Shown: positions 48,301 to 53,860 of the stretch, piece by piece
Position numbering within the stretch: the stretch's first letter is position 1
Layout of the letters: the number at the start of each line of letters is the position of its first letter
Origin: Lentilactobacillus rapi DSM 19907 = JCM 15042
Lineage (GTDB): Bacteria > Bacillota > Bacilli > Lactobacillales > Lactobacillaceae
Assembly: GCF_001436255.1 (NCBI RefSeq)
Contig: NZ_AZEI01000016.1
Coordinates: forward strand, 1 to 55,931
Direction: 5' to 3'
DNA: 55,931 bases
Notes under the pieces: model-generated
The model's database searches: none
The model's input: the letters and a program-made list of their open reading frames with translations, nothing else
Told to the model about the DNA's origin: nothing
Translations under genes and position numbers: made by a program

Positions 48301-49149
48301 GCTCATACTGGTCACGATATCATCTTCTATTACACGAAGAATGCTGTTGCGACTGGGACGACCACTGATTCATACCGACCGGTGGCCGATGTCCAAGTGA
48401 CGACGACAACCAATCGGGATCAGGATACGCAAGCACCTCAATCAGTCACAACCGATAAGCTGTTACCAAAGGGCGAAGCGGTCTATTCATTGAAGAAAAT
48501 CTATCTCTATAAAGATAAGAACTTCTCCAAGAAGGGTAGAATTGCTGTCTATGCTGGTAAGAATCGGGCATATCGACCAATGTTTGTTGTGATTGGTTAC
48601 GCCTACTCGAAGAACGGACACTTACGTTATAAGGTTCGCGATGTGAACCACCTAAGCAAGACCAATAACATGGTCGGTTACATCACGGCACAATGGGCTT
48701 ATGTTCGTCCGGTTTATTACCAAGGTAAGCATAAAGTTTTAACGGTCATTAACCCACGCGGTATTAATGGCTACAAGAAGAAAGACTTGACTGGCAAGGC
48801 AATTCACTACAAGCAAGGCACAGTGCTTCACGTTAAGAAAATTGTTCACCATAATTTGACGACCCGGTATGTATTGGATAATGGGCAATACATTACTGGA
48901 AACCGAAAACTGGTGATGATGGGTAAACACAAACTACCACGTTTCGCAACGGCTAAGCATGCAATTAATCGTTATCAAAACGCAAACTTAACCAAACGGA
49001 ATCGACACCTCAACAAAGGAACCAAAGTGAAGATTAAAGGCTACGATTATTCACACGCAAATGATGTTACCAAGACCGGCGCATTAAGATATCAAATCGC
49101 TGGTGGTTACATTACTGGTAATGCCAAGTTTGTGAAAGTAACTTATTAA
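36379..49149 (+). CDS. Giant mucin-binding-repeat adhesin, about 4256 residues, with DUF5776/SLAP-like C-terminus
   Basis: The ATG at 36379 lies 10 nt after GGGAGGAG. The signal peptide is of the KxYKxGKxW type (MYKAGKQWLFAGLATISLGLG), cleaved near VKA-DTS. Residues 45-290 are Ala/Ser/Thr/Gln-rich. Residues 300-540 look like a BspA/DUF285 repeat fold (FARMFQNDKSLKSVDVGKWN, MYQMFDGASSLQTLDLSSWD). Residues 555-3990 carry one diverged and 21 regular units of about 156 residues, each a Mub B2-like half (GYHYATPEEL, YVVGN) and a MucBP half (NAVTVHHYLE, GQTVTFYYKA). A 40-residue linker and the basic three-repeat domain (4030-4256) end the protein; no LPXTG. A mucus adhesin with non-covalent wall attachment is inferred. 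Sequencing collapse could miscount units. Confidence 0.92.
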   Translation: MNKFSKIREEKVHYKMYKAGKQWLFAGLATISLGLGLGLSQGNVKADTSAEVSATERTTASSAVGTSDAAKTPSQGATSQSTEGASTAAESEAVKVAEQKTETAQADQVDTATPESTAPANDQQSQASASQSVAAKPASAASSVTPQTSNSTAAKPAAEQGQPTASAAPVQPKAATNEAVEETPEVHTKDTAANVATDKAESIAHADKKVTEQPEADLDQTPKSTKDSGVASQTDQLSDKKAAIKDAETQADQDMNQLVMKGTSAKLSMKLQSKLMPKGVSLMMANDEPATVIKTGYWGSSEWKFMSDGTLSIGEGTLSTVNKTNNPLKDFAKDIKKIMIAPNTKAPVDSSYLFSQPDGSGLPNVTYIQGENLNVKNTQNFARMFQNDKSLKSVDVGKWNVKNAVMVVHFPDDNHLGAMYQMFDGASSLQTLDLSSWDTFAFQTAGGFGWLAMQDMLRGTSSLWKITLGPNTFLAALSDFGGTVVIQNAPGNNQKIGDSDEPPFYASIDQTWQMVGNGTDHSPAGRKITPEEIQKQVNDGQFNQPVTFVWSQVQLEVAKVHFIRSIDGQELGTTDTEPTAKGEQLSLVAGSKFLTKNMPAGYHLSSKDQLPANAKQPTSLTFGTDKNVNIYVTSDKPYFKAVTIRQVEVDQDGNVGKTLSSKDIFAFAGDTITTNTNDPEWKAPWGYEVVPQDTAYTVPNDASAGTHTIDIQYKKLQVATITVNYVNTKTGKTIGQSNPVGDAYGIIDLGANSTHLDIPAGYHYATTPTELGSNTQPTTLEFKQDLQTTNVYVAPDEIKAEDVGAITVHYYLDKSTTKIQEDRKVGGFVGDTITINAQDAEQTIAGYTLVPGQAAQSLTLDGKAKEAVFYYTANDTNNITVKYIDTTTGNEISSNTPAGHTGEDLNLGSDSKQITIPEGYHYATQEELKDDQQQPSTLTWKTTDQEAKVYVTGNEVKMGDVNAITVHYYVEATTDKVKEDASVGGKVGDQVTIDPAAVNGYRLVDGQAAKKLTLDAKNGQTVIFYYKANEQKNITIAYVDTNTGKEVGTSTPDGHTNEKLNLGSDSPQISVPEGYHYATPEELQGKHEQPTDLTWTTDEQKTTVYVVGNDVKDTDANAVKVHYYLNHTEQSLKPDDSFGGKVGSPVTITPVDIKGYTGIDGQSAQVITLDAKNGQTVTFYYEANPQNNITVTYINQKTGDKIGESENPSGHTGEKLDLGEKSPQISVPEGYHYATPEELDGTQKQPTEMTWTTDDQDAKIFVVGNQVNPGDTNAITVHYYLDKTTTSLQTDGSIGGKVGDSVTVNPATIDGYSLAAGQNPQTLKLDAKKGQTVTFYYQADDQNNITVNLVDLNTGKQVGDPQVPAGHTGEELNLGKDSDKITIPDGYHYATPDELPVGTTQPGNLTWTTDKQDTKVYVIGNEVEKTDANAVMVHHYLESTTTALKVDDQLGGRVGGQVTAKPAEIAGYTLVDGQTEQVLTLDAKQGQTVTFYYKADDQNNITITYVDTNTGKEVGTPQQPTGHTGEELNLGKDSDKITIPDGYHYATPEELPAGTTQPGNLTWTPDKQATKVYVTGNKVGEGDTNAITVHYFVENTTKSLKADDSIGGTIGVPVTVNPAEIKGYTLVDGQTAQTIMLDAKKGQTVTFYYQADDQNNITVTLVDPKTGTQVGTPQQPAGHTGEELNLGKDSDKVTIPDGYHYATPEELPAGTTQPGNLTWTTDEQATKVYVIGNEVKETDENAVTVHHYLENTTTSLKTDDKIGGRVGVEVTASPAQINGYTLVDGQTAQTLTLDAKKGQTVTFYYKADPQNNITVTLVDPNTGKPVGDPQQPAGHTGEELDLGQDSDKITIPDGYHYATPDELPTGTTQPGNLTWTPDKQDTKVYVVGNEVKETDENAVTVHHYLESTTTSLKADDKLGGRVGGEVTAKPAEIAGYTLVDGQTAQVLTLDAKKGQTVTFYYKADGQNNITITYVDTNSNKEVGTSTPAGHTGEELNLGKDSDKITIPEGYHYATPEELPAGMEQPKNTTWTTTEQATKVYVTGNKVQDKDANAITVHYFVENTTTSLKADDSIGGTIGVPVTVTPVEIKGYTLADGQAAQTIMLDVKKGQTVTFYYQADDQKNITITYVDTDTGNPIGTSVPTGHTDEKLDLGSDSPQISVPEGYHYATPEELIETQKQPTEMTWTTDNQTAKIYVVGNTIDKSDKNAVTVHHYLTNTTTQLKADEAFGGKVGGQITVNPAEINGYTLVDGQAAKTLTFDVKEGQTVTFYYQADDQNNITVSLIDPNTNKPVGEPQQPAGHTGEELNLGKDSDKITIPEGYHYATPDELPAGTTQPGNLTWTTDKQDTKVYVVGNEVGKTDANAVTVHHYLENTTTSLKVDDQLGGRVGGEVTASPAQISGYTLVDGQTAQTLTLDAKKGQTVIFYYQADDQNNITVTLVDSNTGDQVGNPQQPAGHTGEELNLGKDSDQITIPEGYHYATPDELPIGTTQPGNLTWTTNKQDTKVYVVGNEVKETDENAVKVHHYLEGTTTSLKADDALGGRVGGKVTASPAQIDGYTLVDGQVAQELTLDAKKGQTVTFYYQADDQNNITVNLVDPNTNKPVGEPQQPAGHTGEELNLGKDSDQIMIPEGYHYATPEELPTGTTQPGNLTWTTDKQDTKVYVVGNEVKETDANAVTVHHYLENTTTSLKSDDKLGGRVGGEVTAKPAEIAGYRLVDGQTDQVLTLDAKKGQTVTFYYKADGQSNITITYVDTNTNKEVGTSTPAGHTGEELNLGKDSDKITIPEGYHYATPNELPAGTTQPGNLTWTTDKQDTKVYVVGNEVKETDANAVTVHHYLENTTTSLKVDDALGGRVGGEVTAKPAEIAGYTLLDGQTAQVLTLDAKKGQTVTFYYKADNQNNITVSLVDLNTGKQVGEPQQPAGHTGEELNLGKDSDKITIPEGYHYATPDELPTGTTQPGNLTWTTDKQDTKVYVVGNEVKETDANAVTVHHYLESTTTSLKSDDKIGGRVGGVVTAKPAEIAGYTLVDGQTAQVLTLDAKQGQTVTFYYKADGQNNITITYVDTHTNKEVGTSTPAGHTGEELDLGSNSQQTNIPEGYHYATPDELPAGTKQPGNLTWTTDKQDTKVYVVGNEVKGTDANAVTVHHYLEGTTTSLKADEGIGGRVGGEVTAKPAEIAGYTLVDGQTAQVLTLDAKKGQTVTFYYKADGQNNITVTFVDPKTGKQIGDPQQPAGHTGEELNLGKDSDKITIPEGYHYATPAELPAGTTQPGNLTWTTEGQDTKVYVIGNEVKETDENAVTVHYYLVNTTQSLKDDGLIGGIVGNSVTAAPVDINGYTLVPGQKAQTLTLKAKGGQTVTFYYQADGQNNITVTYTDANTGNVVGTSTPAGHTDEKLNLGSDSKQIDVPAGYHYATPEELKDGQKQPGDLTWTTTDQQTQVYVVGNDVNAGDKNAVTVHYYLEHTTKALKDDDSLGGKVGSPVVANPAQIDGYTLVDGQPAQTLTLKVDEGQTVTFYYKADEQKNITITYKDPTTGNPIGDKQNPTGHTGEELDLGRDNDQLDIPEGYHYATPEELPKGVKQPGNLTWTTKDQDTEVYVIGNPVQPGDPNAVTVHYYAEDTTKSLKDDASVGVVVGSPVTIAPAEIKGYTLVGDQTAKTLILDAKDGHTVTFYYKADAQDNITVTYVDINTDKEVGKDTPSGHTDEQLDLGSDSKQVVIPAGYHYATPDELKDGQQQPKDLTWTTDDQSAKIYVVGNTVGETDENAVTVHHYLEGTTQVLKEDDFYGGKVGDSITAGPAEIEGYTPVDGQQARTVTLRAKDGHELTFYYQADEQKNITITYIDPNTDEVIGSPDTPTGHTGEELNLGPDSHQIDVPDGYHVATPEELKDGQKQPDNLTWTTEDQDTHVYVVGDKVNPGDANAITVHYYEKGTTNPVKPDSQIGGVVGQTITVDPAKETVPGYTLVPGQEAQDWQLVAHTGHDIIFYYTKNAVATGTTTDSYRPVADVQVTTTTNRDQDTQAPQSVTTDKLLPKGEAVYSLKKIYLYKDKNFSKKGRIAVYAGKNRAYRPMFVVIGYAYSKNGHLRYKVRDVNHLSKTNNMVGYITAQWAYVRPVYYQGKHKVLTVINPRGINGYKKKDLTGKAIHYKQGTVLHVKKIVHHNLTTRYVLDNGQYITGNRKLVMMGKHKLPRFATAKHAINRYQNANLTKRNRHLNKGTKVKIKGYDYSHANDVTKTGALRYQIAGGYITGNAKFVKVTY
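38530..48345 (+). repeat. 21 tandem coding repeats of about 468 bp
   Basis: Counting the conserved GYHYAT (last: GYHVAT) blocks gives 21 regular units, with one more diverged unit at 38035-38525. Period is about 468 bp (for example NNIT blocks at about 40402 and 40870). Units from about 40.4 to 46.5 kb share long identical runs, while the first three or four and the last four are more diverged. Units 6 and 9 share a rare variant (HYFVEN, GGTIGVPVTV), and unit 10 resembles units 3-4 (SPQISVPEG), evidence of past block duplication and unequal exchange. Confidence 0.9.
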
Positions 49150-49190
49150 TTCTCATGGACTGTGATTGACTAAGTTAGGTGAAAGAAAAC

Positions 49191-49243
49191 AAAAGGGAGG
49201 GCCCGTTGAATTCGAAACTCGAATTCAACGGGCCCTCCCTTTT
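49191..49243. terminator. Very strong bidirectional terminator
   Basis: Perfect 24-bp arms (49191-49214 and 49220-49243) with a 5-nt loop AAACT, flanked by A's on one side and T's on the other. It serves both the adhesin gene and the convergent LysR gene. Confidence 0.95.
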
Positions 49244-49260
49244 TATTATGTTCATTAAAG

Positions 49261-50082
49261 TTAAAGTTGATTAACTAGTTTGATAATCTCCGCAACCGTT
49301 TTAAGGAGCGGATCATCTAAGTCATCGTCACGAATCAATAAATAGAAGTCGCGAATGAATGCGGTCCCCAAGGTTTGCACTTCAACGCCGGTCGGGACAT
49401 CTTTTGAAGAGAGGAGTGCCTGACCCACGCCGGTTGAAACAATTCGGCGGATCAGCCCACTGTTGTTAACATGAATGAGCCGGTCAGGGTGGATATCAGC
49501 TTCACGAAAATATTGCTCGGTATAGTATCCAATTCCAGAACCAGGTTCACGGGTTATCCAAGTGCCTGTTGGGGCCCCAGCCTTGACCAGCTGGTCTTTG
49601 CCAATTGACGTTCGACGGACATTTTGGGTAACCAGTGGTTTTTCAATGATTCCCAGATCAATTTTGTATTCTTCAAGTTGGCTTAGAACCCCCTCGGAAT
49701 TAGAAACCATCACATCGTAATGAATGGTTGGGTCGCTGACACTGATCTGATTAGCGATTTTCGCAAACATAATTCGTGAGACGGTTTGCGAAATCCCGAA
49801 ACGGACGTGGGATTGTTCGTTAGTTTGCAGGTCCTTGATTTCAGTATTGATATCGTGCCAATCGTCCAATATCTTGGCGCTACGCTTGTAAAGAATGTCG
49901 GCGGCTTCGGTCGGGATGCTTTCCCGCCGGCTTTTACGCTCAAATAATTCAGTGTGCAGTTGGGATTCTAACTGTTTGATCTGATTGGAAACAGTTGGCT
50001 GCGTAATAAACAGCTGTTGAGCTGCCAATGAAAAGCTGTGGGTCCGGTAGACGACCATGAAGGTTTCTAAGAATTTAAACAT
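49261..50082 (-). CDS. LysR-family transcriptional regulator
   Basis: A 273-residue regulator. The N-terminal HTH is typical (FMVVYRTHSFSLAAQQLFITQPTVSNQIKQLE split across residues 8-40), followed by a linker helix and a substrate-binding domain (residues 90-273) with GISQTVSRIMFA and GSGIGYYTEQYF. It is divergent from the TDT transporter gene with 109 bp between, the classic layout for a LysR regulator controlling its neighbour and itself. The inducer is unknown. The ribosome site ahead of the ATG is weak. Confidence 0.9.
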   Translation of the reverse strand: MFKFLETFMVVYRTHSFSLAAQQLFITQPTVSNQIKQLESQLHTELFERKSRRESIPTEAADILYKRSAKILDDWHDINTEIKDLQTNEQSHVRFGISQTVSRIMFAKIANQISVSDPTIHYDVMVSNSEGVLSQLEEYKIDLGIIEKPLVTQNVRRTSIGKDQLVKAGAPTGTWITREPGSGIGYYTEQYFREADIHPDRLIHVNNSGLIRRIVSTGVGQALLSSKDVPTGVEVQTLGTAFIRDFYLLIRDDDLDDPLLKTVAEIIKLVNQL

Positions 50083-50114
50083 TTAATCACCACTTATAAA
50101 GTTTGCCTATAATA

Positions 50115-50161
50115 AATATTAATATTATCAATTTTATTTATTGTAGCATAATCGTTATAAT
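50115..50161 (+). promoter_or_regulatory. Divergent control region of LysR and TDT transporter genes
   Basis: An exact palindrome AATATTAATATT (50115-50126), inside a longer imperfect one, is the likely LysR site (T-N11-A spacing is available). TATAAT at 50156-50161 with a poor -35 (TTTATT at 50133-50138, 17-bp spacer) fits an activator-dependent promoter for the transporter. Confidence 0.5.
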
Positions 50162-50191
50162 TAATCTCATCGAAAGACAGGAGGAGAATAT

Positions 50192-51175
50192 ATGAAGGTA
50201 TTTTTAGAGAAATTGCCCTTACCAATTTGCGGATTGATTTTAGGTATTGCATCATTAGGAAACTTATTCAAAGCAATCGGCTTTACGGCTGCTGGGAATG
50301 GTTGGGGAATTTTATCCTTAATCTTGATCCTACTTGTCATTGCCAAAATTGCGGTTCATTTTAAAAACAGCATGATGGATTTAAACGATCCAGTGATTGC
50401 ATCAGTTGCCCCAACTTTCACGATGTCACTGATGATTATCAGCACGTTCTTGAAGGCTTGGGGGTTACCAGTTGTGGCCATCACTCTTTGGACGGCAGCG
50501 GTTATTTTACAATTTGTTATTATGGGTTACTTCGTTTACCGCCATTTATTACGCCCCGTTGTTCAGTTAGACCACGTCTATCCAAGCTGGTTCGTGACCT
50601 TTGTTGGTATCGGCGTCATTCCGGTTACCGCCAATAACTTTATTCCAGCAATCGGAACCCCAATCTTGTGGTTATCCCTTGGACTATACGCAATCCTCTT
50701 GCCAATTGTCTGCATTCGGTTGCTTAGACGCGAATTTATGTTTGAAGCAACCTTGCCATTATTGACGATCATGGCTGCGCCGGCATCACTTTGTTTGACT
50801 GGTTACCTCTCAATGAATTCGGCTCCTGCTTGGACGTTCTCACTGATTATGGTCTTGCTTGCCCAGGGACTCTACTGGGGAACGTTGTTGAAGATCGTGA
50901 AATACGTTAGATTGTCATTTTACCCAAGCTTCGGTGCCTTCACATTCCCACTGGTTATTTCCGCTACGGCGCTGAATCTGTGGAATCACAGTTTTAATTT
51001 GGCCAACGGGCTTAACGCTGTGATCGGCATTGTTGCAGACGTCGAGATTACCTTGGCAACTTTGATGGTTGCGTTTGTGGTGGTTCGCTATGGTAAGTTC
51101 CTGGTTAAACTTGCCGTGGACGCGTTGCAAAGCAAAAAAGTCATCGCTTCAGAAGATGAAACAGTTAGTAAATAA
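50192..51175 (+). CDS. TDT/SLAC1-family transporter
   Basis: A 327-residue, ten-helix membrane protein. LPLPICGLILGIASLGNLFKAIG at the N-terminus and the pattern of Phe/Pro-rich helices match the tellurite-resistance/dicarboxylate transporter (TDT) family, which includes TehA, malate transporters and plant SLAC1 anion channels. Substrate likely an organic or inorganic anion; not predictable. The ATG at 50192 follows AGGAGG. Expected to be controlled by the divergent LysR regulator. A bidirectional terminator follows. Confidence 0.82.
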   Translation: MKVFLEKLPLPICGLILGIASLGNLFKAIGFTAAGNGWGILSLILILLVIAKIAVHFKNSMMDLNDPVIASVAPTFTMSLMIISTFLKAWGLPVVAITLWTAAVILQFVIMGYFVYRHLLRPVVQLDHVYPSWFVTFVGIGVIPVTANNFIPAIGTPILWLSLGLYAILLPIVCIRLLRREFMFEATLPLLTIMAAPASLCLTGYLSMNSAPAWTFSLIMVLLAQGLYWGTLLKIVKYVRLSFYPSFGAFTFPLVISATALNLWNHSFNLANGLNAVIGIVADVEITLATLMVAFVVVRYGKFLVKLAVDALQSKKVIASEDETVSK

Positions 51176-51181
51176 GTTAGA

Positions 51182-51225
51182 ATAAGAAAAACCGGCGCCG
51201 CTCATTGGCTGCCGGTTTTTCTTAT
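51182..51225. terminator. Bidirectional terminator after TDT transporter
   Basis: A 15-bp stem ATAAGAAAAACCGGC (51182-51196) with its complement at 51211-51225; A-rich and T-rich arms. It separates the convergent transporter and GNAT genes and overlaps the last codons of the latter. Confidence 0.9.
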
Positions 51226-51749
51226 AGATTAAATGCGTTCAGATACTTCACCGTCCCACTAACGCCCCGTAAACCGCCAGGGACCAGCTCCTTAATCATA
51301 TACGTTTCATCAGGAACTGGGAATGGGGACTTAATCCCGTAATTGCTGGCTTTATGATAGCCGAATCTTGGATAATACTCAGGCCAACCAAGCACGCTAA
51401 TAAATTTGTAGCCTTGATTAATGGCCCGGGTTTCCAGCTCGTTGATGATGGCCGTCCCAATCCCAGATTTTTGAAAATCGGGATGAACATCGAGGGGCGC
51501 TAAACAAAGGCCGGGAAATGACTGATGACTATTGACAATGGAGATTTTGCTTAACAGCCCGTGGCCAACAATTTGATTGTTATCATCAGCGACGACCTCT
51601 AACTTTTTATGATACGAGGGATCTAACCGAATCTTACTAACCAATTCTGCCTCGTTGCGGTAACCGTTGGCCGTTTTGGAAAATGTCGTCCGAATCAGAT
51701 CATCCACTGCTGAATAATCTTCTTGGCGAATCGTTCTAATTAACATCAT
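51222..51749 (-). CDS. GNAT-family N-acetyltransferase (YhbS-like)
   Basis: A 175-residue acetyltransferase. APLDVHPDFQKSGIGTAIINELE carries the acetyl-CoA loop, and VLGWPEYYPRFGYHKA is characteristic of the YhbS branch. The N-terminus IRTIRQEDYSAVDDLIRTTF is standard for GNATs. The first of two adjacent ATGs is used, after AAAGGTGG. Single gene. The acceptor is unknown. Confidence 0.87.
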   Translation of the reverse strand: MMLIRTIRQEDYSAVDDLIRTTFSKTANGYRNEAELVSKIRLDPSYHKKLEVVADDNNQIVGHGLLSKISIVNSHQSFPGLCLAPLDVHPDFQKSGIGTAIINELETRAINQGYKFISVLGWPEYYPRFGYHKASNYGIKSPFPVPDETYMIKELVPGGLRGVSGTVKYLNAFNL

Positions 51750-51860
51750 GATTGTCCCACCTTTCTGGAAAAATTAGATTGGTGATGCTTTGCTGGTTTG
51801 GTGATGGATGGCCCTGGGTAATTGTTAACGCAAACCACTATTCGAAAACCACAAACCATG

Positions 51861-52034
51861 TCACCGCTTTGGCTTGTTCACGCTTCTTGAAAAGAATATG
51901 TTAACAATCATCATAACTAAGCCGATCATTAGGAGAATGAAAGCAACTGAGTTATTTCCAGTTGCTAAAAATGCCATCGCGCCCAAACAAAAAATTAGGG
52001 AAATGATACTTGCCGCGGTTACTAAGATTCGCAT
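51861..52034 (-). CDS. Small two-helix membrane protein
   Basis: 57 residues: helix ILVTAASIISLIFCLGAMAFLA, a short NNS loop, helix VAFILLMIGLVMMIVNIFF, and a basic tail ending VNKPKR. The ATG at 52034 follows GAGGTGA at a good distance; in-frame codons upstream lack a site. Family not recognised. It lies alone between the GNAT gene and the T-box leader. Confidence 0.6.
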   Translation of the reverse strand: MRILVTAASIISLIFCLGAMAFLATGNNSVAFILLMIGLVMMIVNIFFSRSVNKPKR

Positions 52035-52206
52035 TTGACTCACCTCAATGTCTTGTTTCGTAAATGGACCTTGGTTAAAGTATAACGAAAATGATGAATA
52101 TTGCCAAAAATGATCAGACAATCCGGAATAAAAAATAGATTAATGCTGAAAGCCTGATAAAATGGCATTTTGATGAGATTATCCTCACAAAATTTTAAAA
52201 AAGAGG

Positions 52207-52236
52207 TTGACATTGGGTCGGCTCATGGCTTAAACT
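52207..52236 (+). promoter_or_regulatory. Promoter of the panE-like T-box transcript
   Basis: A consensus TTGACA at 52207-52212 with TAAACT at 52231-52236 (18-bp spacer; TTAAAC at 17 is the alternative). The T-box leader begins just downstream. Nothing else is seen in 52035-52206. Confidence 0.6.
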
Positions 52237-52244
52237 TCATTCAA

Positions 52245-52521
52245 CATTCAAATACGACTAAATGAGTTGTTTCGATGGAGTCACCCCACAGTCTTACAAA
52301 GAGAGTACCGATTAGGTGTGAAGGTATTAAAACTGTGAAGGCAAAAGATCGTTACAAGCAAGTTCACTTTTCGAGGTGAAATGGTGGCACCCATTAACAT
52401 GCGGCCCCTAAGAGGATTTCTCTTGTGGGTTTGAAGGAATTGCTTGAAAGAGTCATTCAAAATAAGGTGGTACCACGTTATCTTAACGTCCTTTGGTTTT
52501 ATAACCAGAGGGCGTTTTTTA
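52245..52521 (+). promoter_or_regulatory. T-box leader upstream of the panE-like gene (probable Ile class)
   Basis: The core AAGGTGGTACCACG at 52464-52477 closely matches the T-box consensus and precedes a terminator. Stem I marks are AAGAGAGTA near 52298 and GGTGTGAAGG near 52315. The likely specifier is ATC (Ile), in AAAG-ATC-G near 52345-52352, followed by a purine as in most T-boxes. The specifier is assigned by eye and is tentative. Ile control would link this enzyme to branched-chain amino acid starvation. Confidence 0.85.
52485..52519 (+). terminator. T-box regulated terminator of panE-like leader
   Basis: The stem AACGTCCT plus TGGTT, a TTAT loop, AACCA plus AGGGCGTT (one internal mismatch and one G-T pair), and six T's. 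It is the attenuator of the leader. Confidence 0.88.
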
Positions 52522-52534
52522 GTCGGATTTGAAA

Positions 52535-52651
52535 GTGAGCGTATCAAAGCGGTTAGAAACTGTCGTATAAGTCTCCTTGGTCAGAAATTCCCAGGTTTGG
52601 AATTTTTGACCGAGGTGCTTATGTGGAAGTTTCTGCTTTGTATAGCTGTCC
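52535..52651. repeat. Family B 117-nt long hairpin element, copy B3
   Basis: It is in the opposite window orientation to B1 and B2. Read on the minus strand it begins GGACAGCTAT and ends CGCTCAC. It has AGC/GCT, CAAAGC/GCTTTG, the AACC bulge, a stem beginning AGAAACT with a mismatched middle, the internal loop CA/AGA, and a final stem with two mismatches. It lies between the T-box terminator (15 nt before it) and the ribosome site of the panE-like gene (about 12 nt after it), so it is in the leader of every full-length transcript. Confidence 0.9.
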
Positions 52652-52677
52652 TAATCAAAATAAAAGGAGTGGTCATT

Positions 52678-53676
52678 ATGAAGTACGGCATTATTGGTGC
52701 AGGCGCAATGGGAGTAAGGTATGGTGTCATGTTACAGGAAAACGCCAATGTTGACGTTGACTTCATCGAGACCTGGGAACCAAACATCAACCAGATTCGT
52801 GAACAAGGCGGCGTTTCAGTTGCTCGTGATCACCAAAACCGGCGAATCGTTCCCATCAACATTTATCGACCAGAAGAATATCAGGGTCATCCAGATGTCT
52901 GGATTGTCTTTAAGAAGCAAATGCAGTTAGCTGATGAACTAGATCGTGATCGTGCTGCTGGGATCTTCCATGATGATCAATATGTCTTTTCTGCAATGAA
53001 CGGCATGGGCCACTTTGAAAAGATTGCGAACTACTTCCCGAAGGATCATATTATTTGCGGCACAGCGATGATTGCAACCCGAATGGATGGACCCGCAGAC
53101 ATTGATTTCATGGGAGCTGAAGGTGACGAGGTCATGCACATGGCCCGCTACACCAACGAAAAGCCGGATCAGACGACCCAAGCGGTCTTCGATGATTTTA
53201 CCAAGGCCAAGTTAGGACCAGTGTTCGCGGATGAATGGAAAGGTATGTGCATGTCCAAGGTCGTCTTCAACGCCGTTACCAACACATTATGTACGATGTT
53301 TGAAATGCAGATGGGTCAATTCATTGAGTACCCTGGCGTGCGGGAAATGTCGCGGCAATTATTTGATGAAGCTTATGATGCGTGTGAGCGGGCCGGCATT
53401 TATCTAATCCCCACCCGCCAAGAGCAGGTCGATTCCGTGATTACCGTCAGCAAAGAATACAAGTACCACTATCCATCAATGTACCAAGACTTTTCCAAGG
53501 GGCGGCCAACGGAAGTTGATTATATCAACGGTTATATTGCCAAAATCGGCCGGGAGCATAACTATGTGTGCCGCACCCACGAGTTTGTGGTTCACGAAGT
53601 TCACATGGCGGAAATGATGAGAAAGTATCATCAACCGCAAACCAACGATACTGATAAGGAGCGTGTCCACGCATGA
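52678..53676 (+). CDS. Ketopantoate reductase-family protein (PanE/ApbA-like)
   Basis: A 332-residue oxidoreductase. The N-terminal YGIIGAGAMGVRYG is the NADPH motif GxGAxG. KVVFNAVTNTLCTMF (near residue 197) has the catalytic Lys, and PSMYQDFSKGRPTEVDYINGYI the substrate-binding block of the family. Members reduce ketopantoate to pantoate for coenzyme A or reduce branched-chain 2-keto acids to hydroxy acids. Control by an apparent Ile T-box favours the second role. The ATG at 52678 follows AAGGAG; a longer in-frame reading from 52444 runs through the T-box and the B3 hairpin and is rejected. The stop overlaps the start of a 55-codon ORF (ATGA). Confidence 0.88.
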   Translation: MKYGIIGAGAMGVRYGVMLQENANVDVDFIETWEPNINQIREQGGVSVARDHQNRRIVPINIYRPEEYQGHPDVWIVFKKQMQLADELDRDRAAGIFHDDQYVFSAMNGMGHFEKIANYFPKDHIICGTAMIATRMDGPADIDFMGAEGDEVMHMARYTNEKPDQTTQAVFDDFTKAKLGPVFADEWKGMCMSKVVFNAVTNTLCTMFEMQMGQFIEYPGVREMSRQLFDEAYDACERAGIYLIPTRQEQVDSVITVSKEYKYHYPSMYQDFSKGRPTEVDYINGYIAKIGREHNYVCRTHEFVVHEVHMAEMMRKYHQPQTNDTDKERVHA

Positions 53677-53840
53677 CAATTCAATTTTCTGACCAAGTTC
53701 CCAAAAGTGATCGTGATCCAGTCGGTGACATTCTCAAAGTCGCTGAAGAGCGGATCAAGATTGGCATCGAACGATTAGGCAGTGCAATTAAAGAAACTAT
53801 TGAAGCTAATCAAAACTCACGGGTCATTGAGCAGGTCTAA
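53673..53840 (+). CDS. 55-residue protein, translationally coupled to the panE-like gene
   Basis: An ATG at 53673 overlaps the panE-like stop (ATGA) and lies 11 nt after AAGGAG (near 53656-53661). It reads 55 codons to TAA 53838-53840. The peptide is hydrophilic with a central amphipathic helix (DILKVAEERIKIGIERLGSAIKE) and no signal or membrane segment. No family is recognised. Coupling and co-regulation by the T-box suggest a subunit or modulator of the reductase. Confidence 0.7.
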   Translation: MTIQFSDQVPKSDRDPVGDILKVAEERIKIGIERLGSAIKETIEANQNSRVIEQV

Positions 53841-53860
53841 TTGAAATAATAACGAGCATA

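Noticed and set aside
38530-48345. Regular repeats of about 468 bp considered as a CRISPR-like or satellite array
   Set aside because: They are in one open reading frame, encode MucBP-type domains and have no spacers or cas genes.
6249-49149. LPXTG sortase anchors on the large surface proteins
   Set aside because: All four end within the basic three-repeat domain; no LPXTG, hydrophobic helix or charged tail is present.
52444-52677. Long N-terminal extension of the panE-like gene
   Set aside because: It runs through the T-box antiterminator, its terminator and the family B hairpin; the ATG at 52678 has a strong AAGGAG and starts the NADPH motif directly.
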